Below, piece after piece: positions 31,279 to 42,600 of a stretch of 64,000 bases of DNA. This DNA comes from Elmis aenea. Taxonomy: Eukaryota > Arthropoda > Insecta > Coleoptera > Elmidae. The notes under the pieces were generated by a model that saw only the letters and a list, made by a program, of their open reading frames with translations, was not told the DNA's origin and did no database searches. Location: NCBI GenBank assembly GCA_947652605.1, contig OX393579.1, forward strand, positions 41,670,970-41,734,969. Reading direction: 5' to 3'. Every line of letters starts with the position of its first letter. Position 1 is the stretch's first letter. A program made the position numbers and the translations under genes.

Positions 31279-31670
31279 CAGTGGCGTACGCAAGGGGGGA
31301 TTAGGGGGATAATTCCCCCCGAAAATTTGAAATGTACTAAAATTATAATTACTGTATTTCAAAATTGCGCGACAGACAGCTTTTCCATACATTTAAAATA
31401 TATTATGTTTGTATATTTTACTCATGAATACTATTTTTGAGTACGTTTGACCCTGAAAATTAAAAAAAAATTCCTATGGCGCTGTTACCCGGGGAGCTGC
31501 CGCTTTCCTGGACCCCCCGCAACTTTTTCTTACAACTTACTTTTTGTGTCTAGACCCCTAGGTCATTTTCTGATTGCACCGTTACCATGCTCCGTTTGAA
31601 ATTAGTCTGTATTATTTTTGCAAATTAAAACAATATCCCCCCCTGAAATATTTTTCTGCGTATGGCACTG
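31279..31670. mobile_element. Small non-autonomous hAT (CAGTGGCGTACGCA ends)
   Basis: Ends CAGTGGCGTACGCA and, on the other strand, CAGTGCCATACGCA. Flanked by a perfect 8-bp duplication CCAAGCAT at 31271-31278 and 31671-31678. G-runs and C-runs next to the ends (AAGGGGGGATTAGGGGG, CCCCCCCTGAAAT) parallel those in the 13593-13850 element. No ORF. Confidence 0.93.
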
Positions 31671-31678
31671 CCAAGCAT

Positions 31679-32835
31679 TACTTTTAAATAGTTTTGTAGA
31701 ACATATTTTTATGGAAATAAAGCTGATAAAATATTCTAGATTCACTTGTTATTCAAGGTAAACGAAAGCTTTCATCCAATGACAAACTTTATGAAGGTAT
31801 TACGATAAACTAGCGAAAAGGTAAGTTAGCTGTTAAAAAACATTTACACTAATAATTAATCATAAGTAGTTGGATTATATAATGTTATTAAAATATTTAC
31901 ATTGCTGAGATGACGTAAAACTAAACTGTGATGTTTAGATGGCAACTCTCAGAGCGTATTAGCCCTGGTTAAATATTAAATGTTGTTAAAAGTTGAATGT
32001 AAACATACTCATAGTTAACAAACGCATCCTGAACAACTTGCAGATTAAACCGTTCACATTAAACATAGGTACATTTAAAATAATTGCTTTATGCAGTTCA
32101 TCAGTTACGGCCTAAAACAATTGGGTAATGATTTCTGTTTTGTTATTTCGAAACGCACATAAGAAGTTTTAAAATTGTGGTATAATGTTTTTTTTATAAA
32201 ACTTATTTGATTTTCAAAGTCTTGGTAGGAACACAAATTTATTTCAGGTTAGTAAAAATAATATTATATCAAATTATTTACAATTATTGCAATTTATTAG
32301 TGACAAAATCCACTGTTACCAAAACAAGGCTTTTTAAATTTTTGTTAATCAAAAGGGTTGCAATAAACTTTGTTGGCTTAGTCTGTTTATTCTTATTCAT
32401 TGTGGCTATAACAACAAGCACAATCTAGAAGTTTGTAAATATTTTACAGATGCACTTGGTAGTTTTCATTTTATAGCGATTGTATGCAGTTTACTTTCTG
32501 CAGTATCATTTTTATAATTCAGACCGTTTAAAGTGTAATAACATTTGTACGCGGACAATGTAGATTCCATATGCGCTAAGATTCGAGTTGTAACAATGTT
32601 ATAAAGTCTTAAGATATGAAGAATGCTATACATTATTAAGATGCTAAGGGGCATACTTTATGCTGTCCGTGCTTTCAAGCTACATTTTACCTTAATTATT
32701 TATAAAATTACTACCAGGACTGAACTTTTAAAGACTCAACTCAATATGAACATCAAATACCATGGTAACCACCAAAATTAATTGTTTTATTTTAGAATAT
32801 TTATTGGTTCATGTTCACTTATTTAATTTTGTACT
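31679..32835. other. AT-rich stretch with no recognised feature
   Basis: No bounded element or coding sequence is visible. Confidence 0.5.
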
Positions 32836-32978
32836 CAAAAACTATAGGTTTTGCAGGGAAATAAAAAAAAAAGTTCCTAAATAAATCGAGCTTTCAAAAA
32901 AAAAATTTAAATTGCAAAATTTTAAGGCTTCAAAAAGTTATAACAAACCAAGAGGGGTCGCACTTTGCATATAACTAT

Positions 32979-33964
32979 TAGGGTACCTTTATAACCAGGG
33001 TACGGACAAGCGATGGACAAGTTTCTATTGTATATAATATACGGTCGAGTTTGGCTTGCCACTAGGCTGCAACCTCCAGATTTTATATAATTTGCATTGC
33101 GTTGATACGGAGTTTTACAGATTTTATTTTTTTCTTCCTTTTTCAGGGTGTTTAAGTATGATCCAAGACTTTTTTTAAAAATCTGATTTGTTTTACTTCG
33201 GCATGTTTTTGCTGCTATAGCTAATCACCGAAGTGGAGGAGGAGGAGGGAACTAGGATTAGGTGAGTAAGGGCAGAGGGTAGGTGGAAGTACTGTCACAG
33301 CATTTGCCTATAGTAGGTAGGGGAAACCACCTGAAACCCCTACGATGACAGACGGCCTCGGGATTCGAACCCACGCCTCCCGACTTTACTCGCTAGGTTG
33401 CAGACCAACCAGCCACCGAGCTCGGTGATCCAAGACTTAAAAAGACATTAGTGATAGTTGTGTAAGTTATTACCATACGTAAATTTCATAAGTTAATTTA
33501 AAATTTAAATACAATTATTTTTTTAATTTTTAAGAAAGTTCATTGTAATTATTTGTCTACATCAATTTAATAGCAATAATGTAATTTTGTCATTAAATAT
33601 GAAATTAAATTGATGAATCTATACTTTTCAGTTGCTCATTGGACTTTAAAACAGGAATTAAGTAAACAATTGTTTGCAACTGCGTGTATCATGGGTTGCA
33701 TGCTTACAGTGGAAATACGCGCTCCGTATATGTTTTTTTTAAAACATTAATAGCTAATAACAATTATTAAGCCTTCATTTTACTCACTTTTTAGTTGCTA
33801 TACCTACTATTGCATCTATTTCCACATGCCAATTAAGTTTTTACTTTCAAATTTCGTTTAAAAATTGAATTATTAAAAGAAATCCTATATAATCCCATTG
33901 CCGCTATGAGAAAGTTGGAGGGTTTGTGTAGCTTGGCCATACCCTGTTATATAGAGGTATCCTA
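32979..33964. mobile_element. hAT (TAGGGTACC ends) containing a SINE
   Basis: Left end TAGGGTACCTTTATAACCAG, right end (other strand) TAGGATACCTCTATATAACA. Flanked by a perfect 8-bp duplication ATAACTAT at 32971-32978 and 33965-33972. The sub-end AGGGTA(C/T)GG..AAGC is also mirrored. Interior is AT-rich without ORF and holds the SINE 33172-33425. Confidence 0.9.
33172..33425 (-). mobile_element. tRNA-derived SINE, copy 2
   Basis: On the minus strand the head CACCGAGCTCGGTGGCTGG contains an A-box-like TGGCTGGTTGG (complement of about 33405-33415), followed by a perfect B box GGTTCGAATCC (complement of 33361-33371). It is flanked by a 13-bp duplication TGATCCAAGACTT at 33159-33171 and 33426-33438. 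The tail at the left is T-rich on the plus strand, that is A-rich on the SINE strand. Same family as 3157-3420. Confidence 0.9.
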
Positions 33965-34308
33965 ATAACTATGGGAAACCTTTTAATAGGTACAAAACTT
34001 CTATGTACCAAATGTCATTCTCCTACACATCTCCAAATTTGAGAAATAAAATAAAAACGAATTTTACCGCTCCTCTTTAGGAGGAGACGTACGTATAGGA
34101 GAAAAAACTTTAAAAAAAGCCCCCCTTAATTTTCGATAAGGACTTACCTCTAGATTTTTTCGCAATATTTAAGTAACACCCTGTATTTAAATATTATTAG
34201 GGCAAATTAGCGGCGGGCACCTTGAAAATGCTTTGTGGGAACATTGGTCTTGCCAACCGTTGGTTATAGAATTGTAAATAAATAATCAAATAAAGAAACA
34301 GCCATGTA

Positions 34309-36449
34309 CAGTGTGATTCAAATTCAAGGGCGTCCAAGGGGATCTCGCTTATTACTGAAGATAGAGAGTAGGTTTAAATTTGGCAGAGTTGCTAAATTTT
34401 ATGCTCATCAATAATATCAAAACAAATTTAAAATATATTTAACTATTTCGGAAAAAATGGAAAAAAACTGAAAAAACTACTTCGTTTTTTTTGCTATAAC
34501 ATTTTTATTTATAATTTTCTTAAATCTGTAAACACTTTTACATGGCTACTTTTTATTTATTTATTTTATGCTCATCAATAATATCTAAACAGATTTAAAA
34601 TAGCTTCAATTGTTTTTCGTTTTTTTGCTATAACTTTTTTTATTTATATATATTTTTTAATTTGTAAAAGCTTTTACTAGGCAACTTTTTATTTTACTTT
34701 TAATGGTGCCATCAATTTTTTGCTGTGCCGATTCCGTTTTGTTTTATAAGCAGGGACTGAGAACGGAACGAAAACGAAAACGTTAAACGAAATTAACCAA
34801 AATTTGTAAGAATGAAAACGAAACCGAAAACGAAATTATTATTTTTCGTTCAAGAACGAAAACGAAATAAATATTTTCCAAAACCGGTTTTAACCGGTTT
34901 TGTCGCTATTTCAACTTTATTTGTTTAACACAAACGCGAATTCACCTTCTGTGCTGGGGAGACTCCACGAGGCAATAAAAAATCTCACGAAATAAGTGAG
35001 CTTCACTTTTCTCCATATATTTACGTGAATATGTATTAACAACTTTATTGTTTATACTTGCAATTTCGTGTAACACAATTAACGGTACAGATATTCTCTA
35101 TTTCTAATTTGTTTTTTAGATCATCAATATAGAATATACACTTGATTGGATACATATTATCAATGTGTACCTATGTTTTATTTGCGTTTAGACATAATAC
35201 CTAATAGTAAAATTTATTCTTACTTCGAAAAGGACTAATGTAAAAGAAGATTTATTGGAAGATGTGTTGCTAGTAAGATTTAATGGAATGTAAAAATGTA
35301 TATTGTATGGTATGTACAAACTATACAGTTAAATTATATTTCAAGTTAATATAAGTTTTTTTTAATATCTTTTTTATTTATTACATTTAGCAAATTATCC
35401 ACTTGAATTCATTCTTTTTTGTCTTTTTAAATAATTACAGCAGGATCTGATTTAATTCAAATGCATAGATTTTTAGTACTAAAACAAATTTAAAACAGAA
35501 CTTGCTATATTTTCATATTTTTAGTCTAATTTAACCTAACCACGTTGTGTTTTTTCACCTTACGGGTGTTAAACTTAATAAAATGGTTAAATGTTAATGT
35601 GTTTAACGATTTGGTAAATTTAATATGGCGATGGTTCGCCAGTCTAAAATATGCTGTCCGTGAGCATCAAACCCCATCGTCATCGTTTATATTTTAGTTG
35701 AGACGCAAATATTGTTATCGTATTTATAGAGGGTTGTGGTGACTAAAAAAAAAAATTGATTTTTTGACCACAAAAAAAATATTGTAAAACCGGTTTTAAC
35801 CGTTATTATTTAGGTTCACGAAAACAAAAAAAGAATTTTTTCGGTTAGAACGAAAAGAACGAAAATGATATATTTCGTTTTCGTTCCGAACAGAAACGAA
35901 CGGATTTTTTTTCGTTTTTAGTCCCTGTTTAAAAGTACTAACTTTTTAATTTCTTATGGGCGACAAACATGATTTTCATCTAGTTAGCTACGACTTTTTT
36001 TCTAATTTCAAAAATGTATTACATGATTATGTTATTTACATAAACAACGTATTTATTTGAAAAAAAAAGGTTTTCATTTATTTAACATATCTAATAACTA
36101 GATGAAAATCAAGTTTGTCGCCCATAAGAAATTAAAAAGTTAGTACCTATAAAACAAAACGGAATCGGCACAGCAGAAATTTGATGGCACCATAGAAAGT
36201 AAAATAAAAAGTGGCCGTGTAAAAGTTTTTACAGATTTAAAAAATATATAAATAAAAACGTTATAGCAAATAACGAAGTCATTTTTTCAGTTTTTTTAAT
36301 TTTTTTTTTAAACAGTTGAAGATATTTGAAATCTGTTTTGATATTATTGATGAGCATACAATTTAGCAACTTTGCCAAATTTGAACCTACCCTCTATCTT
36401 CAGTAATAAGCGAGATCTCCAGGGTCGCCCTCGAATTTGAATCACCCTG
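34309..36449. mobile_element. CAGGGTGATTCAAATTCGAG palindromic element interrupted by a hAT
   Basis: It opens CAGTGTGATTCAAATTCAAG and closes CTCGAATTTGAATCACCCTG. The left arm is 34309-34750 plus 35936 to about 36040; the right arm is about 36060-36449. Shared arm blocks include GCCGATTCCGTTTTGTTTTATA and TTTCTTATGGGCGACAAAC with their complements. The hAT 34751-35927 splits the left arm. A remnant with the same end lies near 62193-62209. Confidence 0.88.
34751..35927. mobile_element. hAT (CAGGGACT ends, ACGAAAACG repeats)
   Basis: Left end CAGGGACTGAGAACGGAACG and right end TTCGTTTTTAGTCCCTG. Flanked by TTTATAAG (34743-34750) and TTTAAAAG (35928-35935), 7/8 identical. Both sub-terminal zones are packed with ACGAAA words and AACCGGTTTTAACCGG dyads. 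No transposase ORF. A second, interrupted copy occupies about 19958-22317. Confidence 0.88.
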
Positions 36450-36451
36450 TA

Positions 36452-37790
36452 TGTATAAATAAGTTAAAAACTAAGATATGGTTACTTGAGTGTCGATTAA
36501 ATAAAGTAAAGGCAAATTAAGTACCGTGTAAATTAATAAAAGTGTTATTAATAGATTCACGAGGGTTAAAATGCAATTTAAAAAGAATTATTTAAACTTT
36601 TAAAATATTTAAAGAAAATATTTTTTTTAATTGATTAATTTTAAAAAAAAAAAAATACATCCTACTTGGTAAAACATTGCTACATAAAAGATATTCGTTT
36701 TCAATTATACTTTCGGTCCAAGTTTTTATTATCATGTTATTATAATACTATATTAATTTATTGCCTATTACAAGCTAAATTATCTCAATAGCTATCATTT
36801 CCGTTAAAATATTACTACCAGTCATGATTATGACATACATAATATACACCCTAAAAACATTTGAACCTCTGTTATTGATATTTTCACAATACTGTCCGTA
36901 CAAAAACACAAATTACTTTTATTGTTCTATAAAGTGACGCGAATTACACTGAACCAAAATATTTAATTAACTGTGTTCGTAAACATGTTGCGAGCAATTC
37001 CAATTTACATTCGGAAGAGTAATTTTCATTTTGTTGACGTATGTATGTTTCGCTATTATCACTGTAAAAGTATGCAGTAAACAATACACGCAAAATGTTA
37101 AATTAAGGATCGTTTTGACTAATTAATATTTACTTATTGTGTGAGAGAACGATTCCATTACTTGCGGAGTGGAACAAAAACTGATTGAATATTAATGGAG
37201 AGTATCATAGCATTAAACTTGTTTAATAGTTAGTTATGAGAACAGTGATTTATTTTTAAATAAGAGCTTACAGGACACCACAACCTCAATAATTATTTTT
37301 GTAGTTTTTGTCAAATTGGGCCTAGATGTAGACAGACGAAAATTTAAATTTTTAAAAGCTATTTTATTAACAACAATTAAATACATAATAATCATTTTAG
37401 AACACAAAAGCAATTACCATGCATAATAATTAATACACAAGCAGTATTATAAGCGGCAGTAAAAAGTACAAATGCGTACATAATTTTAGTCAGTTGTTGC
37501 TTTATTTATTTATTACTTGCGCCTACAACCACAAACAACTGTGGTCATTACCTTTAAAAAATTTTGTTAATGCCTAACTAAAGTATCATAACTCATATTG
37601 GTCTATGAAGTAAATTACGTCCACATAAAAAAATTATCTTATTAAACTGTGTGTATTAATTATGCAGTTATAAAGAAATTTACAAAATCGCTTTACAAAA
37701 TATTTTTTTATTAACTCAATAATAATAATAATAACTCAATATTTTCAATGTCGGGGCACATTATCAACAACGGTAAAATTTTGCCGCACA
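36452..37790. other. AT-rich stretch with no recognised feature
   Basis: Only a short AATAATAATAATAATAA run near 37715 stands out. Confidence 0.5.
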
Positions 37791-37795
37791 CTATA

Positions 37796-39220
37796 CAGGG
37801 TGTCCCAGATTACATTTCCAGCATGGGTATATCGCTTATTTTAAGAGATGCAGGTTTGTTTAAACTAGATAAATTATTCCTTAGTATGAGAGGAGCCACA
37901 ATCAATTTTTAAAAGTACAAAATCCTCGTACTTCAAATGTTATAACAAAAAATATGAAAATGTCGAATTTCTTTTTTCCGTCATAACTTTTTTGTCTTAA
38001 TCGTTCGAACGATTTTATTTGTACTTTCTTAAAGTACTTTTTAATGGAGAATGTAATTGTTCTTTTAATTTTCTTTTTACACCTACCATTTTCGAGATAT
38101 TAGCCCTATTATAATTTTTTTCTTATAAGCCGCGAAGTTGGCTATGAATAGTTAAACGTGCTTTTTTTCTCTTTTAAATGAGATATTACTTGTTATATCT
38201 ATTTTTATAAATAAGTCACAAAATAGAAAAAAAATCGTATTTTACCCTTCACTTATTAAGCTATCTTTAAAAATAAAAACAAAAACCAACTAATTATATT
38301 TCAAATGACAGTTACAATTTGTCTGCGGAATCATTTATTAGAATCTCATAATATTGTTGTGTAATTCAATAGTCTTTGTAGTAATCGTTATAATGATGTT
38401 AAGATGCTACATTTTTTACCATAAAAACTGTGTAGAAGCTAAGCGAATATACTTAGAGCTACGTCCCGCGTGCAACGAAGCGTGCGTAAGAACAGAAATT
38501 TGGAAATAATTTAAAAGAATATTGTTTTCTCGAGAAACCAACCAAAAATCCAAAACAAATCAATAAATAATTAATTAGAATTATCTATTTTACACAGTTT
38601 CTATTGCTAAGAATGTAGCATTTCAACATTTAACATTTTTAATTATTTGTAAAAGTGCCGCTAATTATATGATAACAAATTTGCTACAAAGACCATCGAA
38701 TTACACAACAATACTATAAAATTCTAATAAATAATACTACCCAAATAGTAATCATCATATGACATTTAATTAGTTGTTTTTTGTTTTTATTTTCATAGAT
38801 AGCGTGATAAGTGATATCTAGGTAAAATACGATATTTCTTCATTTTGTGACTTATTTATAAAAATAGATGTAGCGAGTAATAGATATCTCATTTAAAAGA
38901 AAAAAAAAAGCACAATCAAACATTTTATAGCCAACTTCGCGGCTCATAAGAAAAAATTTAATTAGGGCTAATATCACGAAAATGGTAGGTGTTAAAAAAA
39001 TGTAAAAGAACAGTTACAATCTCCATTAAAAAGTACTTTAAGAAAGTACAAATAAAATCGTTCTAACGATTAAGACGAAAAAGTTATGAGGGAAAAAATA
39101 AATTCGACATTTTTATATTTTTTGCTGTAACATCTGCAGCACGATAAATTTTGTACTTTTAAAAATTTATTGTGGCTCCTCTCATACTTGGGAATAATTC
39201 ATTTAATTTAAACAAACCTG
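37796..39220. mobile_element. CAGGGTGTCCCAGATTAC palindromic element, 1.4 kb
   Basis: The left end CAGGGTGTCCCAGATTACAT is preceded by TATA. Arms of about 640 bp (37796 to about 38440, and about 38585-39220) are largely complementary, sharing GAGAGGAGCCACAAT, CGCGAAGTTGGCTAT and many other blocks. The right arm stops about 60 bp short, at AAACAAACCTG followed by TATA, so the right tip is missing. No ORF. Confidence 0.85.
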
Positions 39221-39457
39221 TATATTTTATCACTCTTTACACAGGGTAAAGTACTTTCGTTTTAAGTACCTACATTTCTGGTACAATAGTACGTCTAGGG
39301 GTGCCAGTTGCCTTTTGAAAAAATAATGCACAAGGGGAAACGAGATACATTGAAAATAAAATTTACATTTTGCTGTAGTTTTGCCAATGTCAACTTTATT
39401 AAGCATCAAGCACAGAGCTTGTAAAACACTTTCGACTATTATTGTAGTATAGTGAGT

Positions 39458-39679
39458 TAGGGTAATACCGCCCACCTAAAACATTATTCTGGATATTTTT
39501 AAAAAATGTGGTCCGAGATTAAAAATAAAAATATTAGCTGCAAACAAAAACTAAATTCTTCAATAATCACAGACATGACCCTTGGCTAATAAAATAAAAG
39601 TTGCAAAGCGGGAAATTCAAACATAGGCGATATTTAAAACCGGGCGGTTTTACCCTTCAGACCGGGCGCTATTACCCTA
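39458..39679. mobile_element. Short inverted-repeat element (TAGGGTAATACCGCCC)
   Basis: The left end TAGGGTAATACCGCCC is mirrored by GGGCGCTATTACCCTA at 39679. A second inner copy of the right end (GGGCGGTTTTACCC) lies about 20 bp inwards. No 8-bp, TA, TAA or TTAA duplication is clear, so the superfamily is undetermined. Confidence 0.65.
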
Positions 39680-39683
39680 ACAC

Positions 39684-42600
39684 ACCTTATCTGAAGTGCA
39701 TGGGTTACATGCCGGTAAAATATCACAATTTTTCTTATATGTAGCCTTATTACTTTTTTCCATCATCAACCCCAATTATTTCGATGTATAAAAACATCTA
39801 GTCTTGGGTTTAATTTGAGCTTTCAAATTACTCACACAACTACATATTTTGTTGTAAGCAAACGTGCAATATAAAACCAACATATTAAATGCTTCATATT
39901 GCATTAGGTCACACTTATCCAAACGCCGTTATGCAACAAACACAAATAATCTAAATAATAATTAAGATCAAGACAATAATTTTTTCAAAGTGTGCAATAA
40001 GACTTAAAACAAGTAAAAAATTTATGAATATACAATAAGTCCAAAAAAAAGCTTTTTAATGAATTCAAATGAAATTAAAATAGGTATTATTTTAGAATGA
40101 AGATGGTATACATTCATTAAAGTACGACTTTTTTACCCAAATCTATTTATAAAGTTTTGATTTCTCAATTTGGACTAGTGATGCGCATAATCGACTGGTT
40201 TTAATAATGATGCGATCACTCGGAAATGATTTTCGTAATCCGAGTATTAATTCCAATACATTATTCAAACGAATGATTTGGGCATTAGCAGTAAATTACA
40301 CACTTATAGCGCAGCCTTCACAATCACAGTAATCGTACACAAATTTGCTTAGATCCAAGAATCTAAAACTTTGAAGTCGATTAAATGATAATAAAATTCT
40401 AGTATACATTTGACATTCAGAAAATATTTTAATCTTTACAATAACTCTTGCCGTTTCAAAGAAAAACATTTTTTGAAAAATTCAAAAAATAGTTTAAGCT
40501 GTAAAATATAGCAACGTTAATTTGTTTTTAAGCAGTGTTAAATTTGGAATTTATAAAAAAGATCTATTTCTAAGTAAAAACCATCGACAACACTTTTCTT
40601 TAAAATTAATATTTAAAATATTGTATTTATTTTTATATTTTACTTAAAAACAAAACAAATATTTCAAAATTTGTATGGTTAATATAAAAAGTTGTGTGAT
40701 TTTCAGATCTCTAGCATTAGATACGTTAGTTCTTTTAAATATACATATAACGCGCTTTACAAAAATTTTACCTACACATAGTCGGAAGGTACAACAATTC
40801 GAATAATTATTATTGTGAAAGTGTAAATACTTCAATTTTAAAAGAAAATCTATTGTAATTGAACAATACAATTGCAAATAATCGGTTTAAGCTTTGAATT
40901 ACAGCGTAATATTTGTTTGAGGTTTCCAAATTGTTAAATACTATAAAAAAAATATTTTTTCTACTCATGTATGTGAAGTTTCTCACCTCCTACCCTACAC
41001 GAAAGTTTTACTTTCGTCTATAGTGGCGAAAATAATGTCAATGTCAAAATCAAATTGTAAAATATACGATTTTGTTTTTAGGTTAAACTCATAATAAACT
41101 AAAAATGGGTTAATATTTTAATCAAATAATTTTTAAGTAAACTAATTTTAATAATACAGTATAGATTTTGTTTCCGTCTTAATTTCAACCGGTTAAAAAA
41201 GTGAATTTATGACTTAAATGATCTAACAGTTCATTACAGGTACCTTTTTACAGAAGTGAATATGTCTCTCTCGAAAAGTTAAATAATACAGTTCTTTCAA
41301 ACTACTCAGGAAAGCAACATATTAAAGAGGAACTTGAAAGTTCACAACTCAATTTCAGTTCGACAGGAATTTTCCGGAACAAGTGAACATTTCTTAATAA
41401 ACGATTCCTACCTCTTTGACAAGTTCTATCACAGTTATAACGTACCTGTCACTCTTAAAATTACAAAAAGCCAATATCTGATCGTGGCTGAGCTGTGTAA
41501 AGCATAAATATTTTATTTACAAGTACGAAAAATAACAGCAAAATAAATACTACGGTAAATTTTTTGTTAGATAATTACAAATTCATATACCCACCAACCT
41601 ACCTTTAAAACGGCATTGTAAAATATCTCTGATATTTGTTAATGTAATAATTACAAATAATTAACTATGTAAATGTTTATATTTTTAAGGTTTAGTAAAC
41701 AAACCTAATAGTTATTTTGTTTTTGAATGAAAAATAAAGAAATTCTTGTCGAGTTTTAGGAGCCTTGTCTTAACTTTAGTAGTAATCTACTTTATTTAAT
41801 ATTTCAAGAATTAAATAAAGAAGACAAGCGTCTTTATACTGGTCTAGCGTACTTTATAAAAAGATAAGTAGTTTATAAAAATGTTTAAATTAATAAACGA
41901 ATCATTTAAATCTCTTAAGAATTTATAAATAAAATGAAATTACTGTATGAAATACAGTAACATTAAAAAAGCAGACAAAAGTTACTTAAGGTCATATTTG
42001 ATCTTAAGTTAAAGTTTTTTCTAGTGTGACTTTTTAAGACGTTCCTACATATTCGTTGTCTTGTTTCTTTTTTAAACTTTATCAGAGTTTTATCACCCGG
42101 TATTTAACTAACAACTTAAGTGAAAGCATTAATTATTTAAAGTTTATTATTTTATTTATTATTTTCTTAAGTTTTTCGATGGCTTGTACCCTTTTGTGCG
42201 ATATTCTTAAAGAACAGCATATTATTATATTTCATTACCAACATTTCAATACCAAAATAGCAGTTAAAGTTTTTGTTAAATTGTCCAGCAAAAATGCTTC
42301 CAAAATTGCTTACTAGCTATAATAACTCGAGTCACCTTGAACTCTTGTTTAAATATAAATCACAACACAAGAACTAAATCAACACTTCAATTATTAAGGA
42401 ACACAATTTGCAGCTCTAGTAACTTGTAAAACAAATTAGAAAGCGCCATAATCATTCCCAACAGTAACTGACACATCAGTTCTACAACCCCGCTTCGTTT
42501 ATCTAATGCAGAAAGATAGTAGGTACAGCACAAAAAGCTGTTGTTTAAAGATATGCTGACCTTCAATCATATCATTTTATACTATATTCGCAAATGCTAT

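Larger units (their letters stand above)
32836..34186. mobile_element. Left-truncated relative of the 17203-17911 palindromic element
   Basis: The right end reads CGCAATATTTAAGTAACACCCTG followed by TA, as in 17203-17911. The inner arm pieces (GAGGGGTCGCACTTTGCA, CTATGGGAAACCTTTTAATA) also match. The left arm lacks its outer part. A hAT (32979-33964) is inserted in it, with an ATAACTAT duplication. Confidence 0.75.
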
